From Commensalibacter sp963921845 (GTDB lineage: Bacteria; Pseudomonadota; Alphaproteobacteria; Acetobacterales; Acetobacteraceae): a stretch of 8,161 nucleotides of DNA. The DNA is taken from contig NZ_CAWUGZ010000056.1 of assembly GCF_963921845.1 (NCBI RefSeq), positions 1 to 8,161 on the forward strand, in the 5' to 3' direction. Of this stretch, positions 1 through 6,452 are shown in pieces. Positions within the stretch are counted from its first letter, which is position 1. Every line of letters starts with the position of its first letter. The translations under genes were made by a program, and so were the position numbers. The notes beneath the pieces were generated by a model that was given only the letters and a program-made list of their open reading frames with translations, had not been told where the DNA came from and searched no databases.

Positions 1-29
1 TAGAATTCAGCAATTTAATAAAAAGATGA
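1..29 (+). CDS. Possible C-terminal tail of an upstream gene (partial)
   Basis: The codons from position 3 read EFSNLIKR and end at TGA 27-29. That stop overlaps an ATG at 26 in an ATGA arrangement, a common junction between coupled genes. The other two frames give a stop at 1-3 or 16-18, or stay open into the next gene. Only eight codons are visible, so the product cannot be named. The call rests on the ATGA overlap alone and may be chance. Confidence 0.25.
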
Positions 30-74
30 ATATGTGCGTGATGAACATTCTCGACGCGTTACCCCTTCAAAGAT

Positions 75-1241
75 TTGAAACAATTGTGGACTTGCCTGCC
101 AAACGCACGTCTAGTCGGGGGAATAGTTCGCGATTTATTGTCACATCAACCCGTAACCGATATTGACATGGCAACCCCTGATCCTCCTGAAAGAATTATG
201 GAGCTGCTTAAAAAAAATCAAATCAAAACCATCCCTACGGGTCTCTCCCATGGTACATTAACTGCTCTGATTGGTCAAAATTCGTTTGAAATTACCACGT
301 TAAGAAAGGATATATCTACCGATGGTCGTCACGCTGTGGTTCAATGGACCAGTGATTGGCAGGAAGATGCGGCTAGGCGCGATTTCACAATTAATGCTAT
401 GTTTTGTGATCGAAAAGGGAAAATTTGGGACTATTTTAATGGCCGGCAAGATTTAAAAGAGGGCTCCGTTAAATTTGTTGGAAATGCAGCGCAACGAATT
501 AAAGAAGATGCATTGCGTATTCTGCGTTTTTTTCGATTTTATGCACGTTTTGGGCATGGCAAACCCAATGAAGAAGCAATAGAGGCTATATCGGCTCTAG
601 CAGGTCTTTTAACGGGTTTGTCTGCGGAAAGAAGGTGGTCTGAATGGCAAAAAATTATAATAGGACCGCAAGCTAATAAGATTATCTCTCTTATGGATGA
701 GACAGGCGTGCTACCTGTTTTGTTGCCTTTTCGCTATAATGTGGCTCGATTTGATAAGTTCGTTCGTTTAGGAGCACCACAAGATCCTATTCTTAGGTTG
801 GCGGCTTTGCTTGAAGATAAAGATATAAAGGTAGCGAGTCATTTTAAATTTTCGACCAGACAGCGAAAACAGTTGAAGGGTTTGTTCAAGCCAATAATTT
901 TACCTACGGACGCAGATGCGAACGATTTTGCTCGTTTAAAAGCTCAATATTCTTCAAAAGAATTGCTGGATCAAAGTTGGTTAAATCAGCTTGAAGATTT
1001 TGTATTGAATGGTGAGCGTTGGGATCACTGGAGAAGTACACTAAATAGCAGTGACAAATGCGTATTTCCTCTTAAAGGTAGAGATTTGGTTGAAAGAGGT
1101 ATTGAACCTGGTCCACAAGTTGGAAAACTATTAAATTCAATCTATCAATGGTGGTTAAAAGGGGGATGTAAAGCCGATAAAGAACAATGTTTGTACTGGT
1201 TTAAAAAAAACTGGTTTGATAAAAATTTAAGAGGTAAGTGA
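75..1241 (+). CDS. CCA tRNA nucleotidyltransferase / poly(A) polymerase family protein
   Basis: A class II nucleotidyltransferase that adds CCA to tRNA 3' ends, or possibly an A-tail to RNA, in the cytoplasm. The catalytic head is complete: LVGG at residues 13-16 followed by RD (19-20), the metal-binding DID (29-31), the base-recognition DAARRDFTINAM (98-109), DYFNGRQDL (119-127), RIKEDALRILRFFRF (141-155) and LSAERRWSEW (182-191). No HD domain follows. The remaining roughly 190 residues are a helical tail, as in the shorter alphaproteobacterial members. Sequence alone does not separate CCA-adding enzymes from PcnB-type poly(A) polymerases; in Alphaproteobacteria this subfamily is usually the CCA enzyme. 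The start is doubtful. The frame has a stop at 42-44 and no ATG or GTG before Met32, which lies inside the active site. TTG at 75 is the first plausible start but has no clear ribosome binding site. An ATG at 26 or 41 in another frame would give a better N-terminus after a one-base shift at CCCC 62-65. Confidence 0.9.
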   Translation: MKQLWTCLPNARLVGGIVRDLLSHQPVTDIDMATPDPPERIMELLKKNQIKTIPTGLSHGTLTALIGQNSFEITTLRKDISTDGRHAVVQWTSDWQEDAARRDFTINAMFCDRKGKIWDYFNGRQDLKEGSVKFVGNAAQRIKEDALRILRFFRFYARFGHGKPNEEAIEAISALAGLLTGLSAERRWSEWQKIIIGPQANKIISLMDETGVLPVLLPFRYNVARFDKFVRLGAPQDPILRLAALLEDKDIKVASHFKFSTRQRKQLKGLFKPIILPTDADANDFARLKAQYSSKELLDQSWLNQLEDFVLNGERWDHWRSTLNSSDKCVFPLKGRDLVERGIEPGPQVGKLLNSIYQWWLKGGCKADKEQCLYWFKKNWFDKNLRGK

Positions 1242-1314
1242 TTATACCATTCGAATAAAATTTTAATACTCAGTTAAGTGGCGATGGACTCATAGTTATA
1301 AAGACAACATATCC

Positions 1315-3114
1315 GTGACAATAAAAATCAAGAAACCTAGAAAAAGAATTTTTAAAGCGCTTGTGATTTTACTTTTAGGGGACAATCATAGTTGGCCTTT
1401 TATGAAGCGTTTGTGGAAAGAAGAAATACGGTTCTATCCACAACGAATAGGGCTTATCATTTTGCTTACGCTTTTAATGGCAGGGTTGACGGCTTTGTAT
1501 CCTTTGGTGATCCGAAGAGCCTTGGATATGTTCCATGACAATGATTCGAGAATTTTATATCAAGTTCCTGCTTTAGTCGTTATGGTAACGGCAGCGAAAG
1601 CCGCATCTCAATACGGGCAAACGTTGTCTGTGCAGGGGTTGGTGTTACTGGTTATCCGTGGCTTACAAAAAAAAATGTTTTTGCATCTTGTGTATGCTGA
1701 TATCGCCGAAGTAGAAAGAGAGGCCCCTGCGCAGTTGGCGTCTCGATTTACAACTGATGCTTTGTCTATTCGTGAAGCAATGATTCGAGTTGTTAATGCG
1801 TTTGGCGATAGCATTACGGTATTTGGGTTGATTGTATCGATGTTTTATATGGATTGGGAGCTTAGTTTAATTGCAGCTCTTTTATATCCTATAGCCGCTG
1901 TTCCTATACAACAATTGGGCAAAAAAGTCCGCCATGCTTCAGGCAATATGCAAGAGCAAATAGGCAAAACAGCAGCTCTATTAAACGAAACGTTCGCACA
2001 GGCAAGGACCGTACGAGTGTATGGCATGGAAAAAAGGGAAATCGAGCGTACAAATATTTCGTTTGATAAACTTTACGATGCGACTTTAAAAATCATAAGA
2101 GGTCGTGCTACGGTTGATCCTATAATGGAAGTACTGGGTGGTTCTGCGGTTGCTGCGGTTTTGGGGTTTGCAGGGTGGCGTGCAGCCATGGGAGGCGCTA
2201 CTCTAGGTGATTTTTCAGGGTTCGTAGCTGCATTATTATTGGCAGCACGGCCCTTAAGAGCTTTGGGATCTATGAATGCCGCGATGCAAGAAGGCATTTC
2301 GGGCTTGAATAGAATTTTTGACGTTATTGATAGACCTATTTCAATTGTTAGTAAGCCAAAACGAACCTGCCTTCCCGAAGGTTATGGTCAATTAACCTTT
2401 GAAAATGTACATTTTATCTACCCGGGTAGACAGCTGGGTTTGCAAGGACTTAATTTCGATATAGACCCAGGACTAACGGTCGCGTTGGTGGGTCAATCGG
2501 GTGCAGGAAAGTCAACCGCTTTAACCTTAATACCTCGGCTTCACGACGTTCAAAAAGGTCGAATATTATTTGACAACGTTGATCTTCGTGATTTACCTAT
2601 TGAAATGTTACGTTCAGAAATTGCTTATGTACCTCAAGATCCTTTATTGTTTGATATCTCTATCCAAGAAAACATAATCATCGGCAAACCTAATGCGAGT
2701 GCTGAAGAGGTGGAAAATGTATTGGAAGGAGCTGCGATCAATCAATTTGTCAATGATTTGCCTCAAAAATTAAACACTAGGGTCGGTCACGGTGGAAATC
2801 GATTGTCGGGTGGACAACGTCAACGGGTAGCCCTAGCAAGAGCGTTGCTGCGTAATCCAAGATTGCTTCTTTTAGATGAAGCAACAAGCGCTTTGGATAC
2901 GGAAAGTGAGTATATTGTTCAAAATGCTTTGACAAAGTTGCGTAAAGGTAGAACAACACTGATTGTCGCGCATCGTTTGTCTACTGTACGTTCTGCTGAC
3001 ATTATTATTGTAATGCATGATGGTAAAATTGTTGAGCAAGGCAGTCATGAAGCTCTAATGCATCATAATGGGTTTTATGCTAGATTAGTGCAGACTCAAG
3101 ATTTAAATCGCTAA
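1315..3114 (+). CDS. ABC exporter, fused permease and ATPase (MsbA-like)
   Basis: A half-size ABC exporter of 599 residues, expected to work as a homodimer in the inner membrane and to push a lipid or other amphiphilic substrate outward using ATP. The N-terminal half (about 45-330) carries the hydrophobic segments of a six-helix exporter domain. The C-terminal half is a complete ATPase: Walker A GQSGAGKST (393-401), Q-loop Gln441, signature LSGGQ (497-501), Walker B ending in Asp521 with catalytic Glu522, D-loop SALD, and H-loop His553. Every residue needed for hydrolysis is present. The annotated start is GTG without a strong Shine-Dalgarno; the first in-frame ATG is codon 30 (1402), so the basic leader of 29 residues may not be translated. 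It starts 73 bases after the CCA gene and ends 49 bases before the emrA-like gene, so one transcript is possible. The fold resembles MsbA, but the substrate cannot be read from the sequence, and a multidrug or peptide exporter is equally possible. Confidence 0.9.
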   Translation: MTIKIKKPRKRIFKALVILLLGDNHSWPFMKRLWKEEIRFYPQRIGLIILLTLLMAGLTALYPLVIRRALDMFHDNDSRILYQVPALVVMVTAAKAASQYGQTLSVQGLVLLVIRGLQKKMFLHLVYADIAEVEREAPAQLASRFTTDALSIREAMIRVVNAFGDSITVFGLIVSMFYMDWELSLIAALLYPIAAVPIQQLGKKVRHASGNMQEQIGKTAALLNETFAQARTVRVYGMEKREIERTNISFDKLYDATLKIIRGRATVDPIMEVLGGSAVAAVLGFAGWRAAMGGATLGDFSGFVAALLLAARPLRALGSMNAAMQEGISGLNRIFDVIDRPISIVSKPKRTCLPEGYGQLTFENVHFIYPGRQLGLQGLNFDIDPGLTVALVGQSGAGKSTALTLIPRLHDVQKGRILFDNVDLRDLPIEMLRSEIAYVPQDPLLFDISIQENIIIGKPNASAEEVENVLEGAAINQFVNDLPQKLNTRVGHGGNRLSGGQRQRVALARALLRNPRLLLLDEATSALDTESEYIVQNALTKLRKGRTTLIVAHRLSTVRSADIIIVMHDGKIVEQGSHEALMHHNGFYARLVQTQDLNR

Positions 3115-3150
3115 GCGTTTTACAATTTAATACAACATCTCAAAAGGTCT

Positions 3151-3157
3151 AAAAGGG
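3151..3157 (+). promoter_or_regulatory. Ribosome binding site of the emrA-like gene
   Basis: AAAAGGG lies six bases before the ATG at 3164 and supports that start over the second in-frame ATG at 3176. Confidence 0.55.
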
Positions 3158-3163
3158 TACGGA

Positions 3164-4264
3164 ATGCCAGAGATAATGCAAAAAGAGAGTCAAAATTTGG
3201 AAAACCAACAGAAACCAAATGAAGACAAAAAAAAATTAACCCCCAAAATAATATTTATTGCTCTATTTTGCGCTGTTCTTGTTGTTTTGGCAGGCCTCTA
3301 TTGGTGGTTAACTCGAAATGACATTAGTACCGATGATGCGTTTACGGCTGGACGAGCGATCAATATCGCCCCCCATGTAAGCGGATATGTGACTGATTTA
3401 TGTGTCAACGATAACCAATTTGTACATAAAGGCGATGTGCTTTTGCGTATTGATTCCAGGGATTACGACGCGGCGTATTTGCAAGCCGTAGGTGATCTAG
3501 AAAAAGCAAGAGGACAATATGCGTCAGCTCAATATTTATTTGAAGTTGCCAAAAAAAATTATCCTGGAAATTTAAAGGTTGCTCAGGGAGAGCTTGAAAT
3601 TGCAAAGGCAAACGCCTTTAAGGCTAAAACGGAATTCGATCGTCAGCACCGTATTTCCCGTCCTGCAACGACCCAACAAGCAATTGATTATGCAACGGCA
3701 GCTTATAATCAAGCCAAAGCTGAAATTGCTAAAGCGGAGGGTAACTTAATGATTGCGCAACCTGTGCAGGCAAATATAGGAAATTCAGGAAGTCAAATCC
3801 GCCAACAAGAAGGAATTATGAACGCAGCCTTGGCCAAAGTTAAGCAAGCACAATTAAACGTAGAATGGACGACATTAACTGCACCTCATGATGGCTGGAT
3901 AGCTAAAAGGAACGTAGAACAAGGTAATTTTGTTACCACCGGTCAATCGTTAATTGCTATTGTTGAACCAGAAACGTGGGTTATAGCGAATTATAAAGAA
4001 ACTCAAATTACGCATATGCGGCCAGGACAAAAAGTTAAAATCAGTGTTGATGCGTATCCTTTTTTAAATCTTGAAGGGCATGTTGATTCATTACAAGCCG
4101 CTACAGGCGCAGTATTTAGTGCATTTCCGCCAGAAAATGCTACTGGAAATTACGTTAAAATCGTACAGCGTGTGCCCGTTAAAATAGTGATTGATAAGGG
4201 ATTAGATCCTAATCTTCCTTTGGCTCTAGGTTTGTCCGTTGTTCCAACTGTATATACAAAATGA
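3164..4264 (+). CDS. emrA: HlyD/EmrA-family periplasmic adaptor subunit of a multidrug efflux pump
   Basis: The membrane fusion protein of a DHA2-type efflux pump: anchored in the inner membrane, it bridges the transporter to an outer-membrane channel through the periplasm. A charged cytoplasmic tail (1-27) is followed by one membrane helix (about 28-48) and then STDDAFT (55-61). The first half of the barrel-sandwich (lipoyl-like) domain is at about 66-100 (IAPHVSGYV, then VHKGDVLLRIDSRDYDAA). An Ala/Lys/Gln-rich helical hairpin follows (about 105-235), then the second lipoyl half with LTAPHDGWIAKRNVEQGNFV (238-257). The beta-barrel region contains FPPENATGNYVKIVQRVPVK (321-340), a hallmark of EmrA-like adaptors. 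The 366 residues are a normal length. Its TGA stop overlaps the ATG of the next gene (ATGA 4261-4264), so the pair is probably translationally coupled and made in step. The symbol reflects family and pairing; the drugs exported are unknown. Confidence 0.92.
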   Translation: MPEIMQKESQNLENQQKPNEDKKKLTPKIIFIALFCAVLVVLAGLYWWLTRNDISTDDAFTAGRAINIAPHVSGYVTDLCVNDNQFVHKGDVLLRIDSRDYDAAYLQAVGDLEKARGQYASAQYLFEVAKKNYPGNLKVAQGELEIAKANAFKAKTEFDRQHRISRPATTQQAIDYATAAYNQAKAEIAKAEGNLMIAQPVQANIGNSGSQIRQQEGIMNAALAKVKQAQLNVEWTTLTAPHDGWIAKRNVEQGNFVTTGQSLIAIVEPETWVIANYKETQITHMRPGQKVKISVDAYPFLNLEGHVDSLQAATGAVFSAFPPENATGNYVKIVQRVPVKIVIDKGLDPNLPLALGLSVVPTVYTK

Positions 4265-5832
4265 AACAAGCTTCTTCAGATCGTCAAGAACGTAATCAAT
4301 GGAAACCAAGCTATAATCCTTGGTTAATTGCAGTTGTCGTTACCTTAGCGGCGTTTATGGAAGTTTTGGATACAACCATTGTTAACGTGTCGCTTCCCCA
4401 CATAGCGGGTAGCTTGTCAACGACGTTTGACAATGCAACATGGTCTTTGACTTCTTATCTGGCTGCTAATGGGGTTGTCTTAACGATTTCTGGTTGGCTT
4501 GGTCGTGTATTAGGCCGCAAACGTTATTTTATTATTTGTATAGCGATGTTCACGGTTGCTTCTTTCCTTTGTGGTATTGCAGATAGCCTCAGTCAATTGG
4601 TTATATTTAGGTTGTTACAAGGGTTTTTTGGTGGTGGATTGCAACCCAATCAACAATCTATCATTTTGGACACGTTTCCCCCTGAAAAACGCGGTGCTGC
4701 TTTTGCGTTGACCGCTATGGCTACTGTGGTTGCTCCAATTATGGGACCTTCCTTAGGGGGGTGGGTGACGGATAATTATTCTTGGAGATGGGTCTTTTTT
4801 TTAAACGTACCTGTAGGTATAATAACCGTTGTTTTAGTATGGATTTTGGTTGAAGATCCCCCTTGGGCAAAAAAAACTAAGGAAAAAGTAGATTACATCG
4901 GTTTAAGTTTAATTACCTTAGGCCTTGCCTGCTTGGAAGTTATGGTCGATCGTGGGGAAGACGCGGACTGGTTTGGCTCAACCTTTATTTGCTGGCTCGC
5001 CTTTTTAGCAGCTGTCGGTATTATTGGTGCGATTTTTTGGCTGCTTAAAACAGATAATCCAGTTGTTGAATTGCGCGTGTTTAAAGACCGCAATTTTGCT
5101 GTTAGTTCTATATTAATGGCTGGGCTAGGGGCCTGTTTGTACGCGTCTGCTGTTATTGTTCCACAATTTTCGCAAGAAGTGATTGGATATACGGCTTTTC
5201 TTTCTGGATTAGTACTTACCCCTGGTGGAATAGTTATTGTTATTCTTATTCCTATTGTGGGTAGAGTAATTAACAAGGTACAGATACGTTATATTATTGC
5301 ATTAGGTTTTTTTATAATGGGTTGTGCGATGTTTTATTCCGCGCACCTCACGCCAACTACAGACTTTAAACATCTTGTTTTTTATCGAGTTTCTCAAACC
5401 TGCTCACTCGCCTTTTTATTCGTGCCTTTGTCGACCATAGCGTTTATGACAATACCTAATAAATATAATAGCGACGCGTCAGCGTTATACAGCATGATTA
5501 GGAATGTTTTGGGTGCGTTAAGTATTTCTGGAGCGACCGCCCTGGTAACGGAGCGTAGACAAGTTAATCAAGCCTACACGGCTCATTGGATGAGTCCTTA
5601 CCATGCCCCATTTAATGAGTATTTAGCGCATATGAAGTCGGTGGCTCAGCAAGTAGGTATTGCGTCTCAGGCTCAATCAAGGGCGGCTTTAAATTTTCTT
5701 TATGCAGATTTTAACAAGCAAGTTTCAATTTTAGCCTATAACGATGTGTTTATGATTATTGGTATTTGTGCTTTCGCTATAGTGCCTATCTGTTTTTTAC
5801 TGGATGGCTATACTGCGAAAAAAGAAAAATAA
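4261..5832 (+). CDS. emrB: EmrB-family DHA2 drug:H+ antiporter (MFS, 14 helices)
   Basis: The inner-membrane transporter partner of the preceding adaptor: a proton-driven antiporter of the major facilitator superfamily, DHA2 branch. Its 523 residues are hydrophobic throughout, consistent with 14 helices. Recognised motifs are MEVLDTTIVNVSLP in helix 1 (33-46, with the acidic Glu34 and Asp37), motif A GWLGRVLGRKR between helices 2 and 3 (78-88), motif B RLLQGFFGGG (117-126), and motif C with GPSLGGWVTD (162-171) followed by WRWVFFLNVPVG (175-186). No Shine-Dalgarno stands out before the ATG; translation probably restarts from the overlapping emrA stop. The pump would need a TolC-like outer-membrane protein, and neither that nor a MarR or TetR regulator is in the window. 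The last helices are followed by a short Lys-rich tail, so the gene looks complete. Confidence 0.93.
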   Translation: MKQASSDRQERNQWKPSYNPWLIAVVVTLAAFMEVLDTTIVNVSLPHIAGSLSTTFDNATWSLTSYLAANGVVLTISGWLGRVLGRKRYFIICIAMFTVASFLCGIADSLSQLVIFRLLQGFFGGGLQPNQQSIILDTFPPEKRGAAFALTAMATVVAPIMGPSLGGWVTDNYSWRWVFFLNVPVGIITVVLVWILVEDPPWAKKTKEKVDYIGLSLITLGLACLEVMVDRGEDADWFGSTFICWLAFLAAVGIIGAIFWLLKTDNPVVELRVFKDRNFAVSSILMAGLGACLYASAVIVPQFSQEVIGYTAFLSGLVLTPGGIVIVILIPIVGRVINKVQIRYIIALGFFIMGCAMFYSAHLTPTTDFKHLVFYRVSQTCSLAFLFVPLSTIAFMTIPNKYNSDASALYSMIRNVLGALSISGATALVTERRQVNQAYTAHWMSPYHAPFNEYLAHMKSVAQQVGIASQAQSRAALNFLYADFNKQVSILAYNDVFMIIGICAFAIVPICFLLDGYTAKKEK

Positions 5833-5855
5833 GGTGTATGGCCGGCTTCATCATT

Positions 5856-5977
5856 TAAAAATGATAGGATATCTTGTGATATAGATTTTTTTAAATCTTA
5901 TATTTATCGGTGTAAGTCCGTTCATATCTATTTCCAGTGGTCAACTTCATTGTCTTTAGAGCTATACAATTGAATAT
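5856..5977 (-). pseudogene. Decayed partial copy of the rppH 3' region
   Basis: This stretch aligns on the same strand to the 3' part of rppH next door (about 5981-6107), offset by 125 to 130 bases. By hand, blocks 5867-5886, 5887-5931 and 5932-5977 match 5992-6011, 6013-6057 and 6062-6107 at about 84 of 111 positions. The copy lacks one base near 5886 and four bases near 5931. In the frame matching rppH it reads NIQLYSSKDNEVDHWK, against IRLDTHKNIEFARWN of the intact protein (112-126), and then runs into stops TAG and TGA. It corresponds to rppH residues about 112-149; no Nudix box remains. It is either a truncated tandem duplicate or the relic of a second Nudix gene. Similarity left of 5867 is weak, and the right end overlaps the last codons of rppH. 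Confidence 0.75.
5883..5898. terminator. Weak AT-rich hairpin between convergent genes
   Basis: AGATTT and AAATCT form a six-base inverted repeat around a TTTT loop, with more A/T pairing outside. A second small palindrome, ATCATTT/AAATGAT, lies at 5850-5865. Neither has a GC-rich stem with a clear T-run, and the first sits inside the decayed rppH copy. A bidirectional terminator between emrB and rppH is expected here, but this is only a candidate. Confidence 0.2.
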
Positions 5978-6438
5978 TTTGCAAAGTGTTTGGATATTTT
6001 GCGATAAAGATCTTTTTTGTAGCCTACGTTTATCGTTGTAAGCTCGTTAAGATCGATCCAATTCCAGCGAGCAAACTCAATGTTTTTATGGGTATCCAAT
6101 CGAATATCGATGTCTTTCCCTATAAAACGAACGGCAAACCATTTTTGTATTTGCCCACGATATTTATGTTTAAGTGAATTATTTAAAATATTTTTAGGAA
6201 AATCGTAAGAAATCCATTCTTGATATTCTTCTAATATTTCAAATTGATCGGTACCAAGTTCTTCATGTAATTCTCTTTTAATCGCTTGAACCGGTGTTTC
6301 ATCTTTATCTATACCCCCTTGAGGGAAAGCCCAAATGCCTTCCTTGACCAAATCGTGACGCAAAGCAATAAAAATTTTACCCTCTTGATTGAAAATGATT
6401 GCGGCAACATTTCGTCGGTAAGGAAGGTTTGTCATCAT
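5962..6438 (-). CDS. rppH: RNA pyrophosphohydrolase (Nudix)
   Basis: A Nudix hydrolase of the RppH type, which removes pyrophosphate from the 5' end of primary transcripts in the cytoplasm and so opens them to 5'-dependent decay. The N-terminus LPYRRNVAAIIFN (5-17) is typical of RppH. WAFPQGGID (36-44) leads into a complete Nudix box at 41-63 matching GX5EX7REUXEEXGU, with Arg55, Glu56, Glu59 and Glu60 as metal and catalytic residues. KWFAVRF (99-105) and the tail KKDLYRKISKHFA (141-153) are also family-like, and 158 residues is the usual size. It starts 14 bases after the ctpA stop, so the two are probably cotranscribed; no strong ribosome binding site is visible, and either of two adjacent ATGs (6438 or 6435) could be used. 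The last four residues YSIV and the stop are read from DNA that aligns, in another frame, with an internal part of the gene, so the natural C-terminus seems to have been replaced. Confidence 0.93.
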   Translation of the reverse strand: MMTNLPYRRNVAAIIFNQEGKIFIALRHDLVKEGIWAFPQGGIDKDETPVQAIKRELHEELGTDQFEILEEYQEWISYDFPKNILNNSLKHKYRGQIQKWFAVRFIGKDIDIRLDTHKNIEFARWNWIDLNELTTINVGYKKDLYRKISKHFAKYSIV

Positions 6439-6452
6439 TTTGTATTTCTATC

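Noticed and set aside
1242..1314. Possible promoter between the CCA gene and the ABC exporter
   Set aside because: TATAAA at 1297-1302 has only a poor -35 match (TTAAGT) at 17 bases; too weak to list as a feature.
1608..2959. Several short - strand open frames inside the ABC exporter gene
   Set aside because: The + strand frame carries every ABC motif continuously; the antisense frames are shadows of it.
4893..5276. Open frame of 127 codons on the - strand
   Set aside because: It lies wholly inside emrB, antisense, and its translation has no recognisable domain; emrB has full family motifs across the same bases.
5841..5846. GCCGGC palindrome just after emrB
   Set aside because: A lone six-base palindrome with no T-run or paired partner; likely chance.
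5986..6177. Open frame of 63 codons on the + strand
   Set aside because: It is antisense to the conserved 3' part of rppH and has no ribosome binding site or family resemblance.
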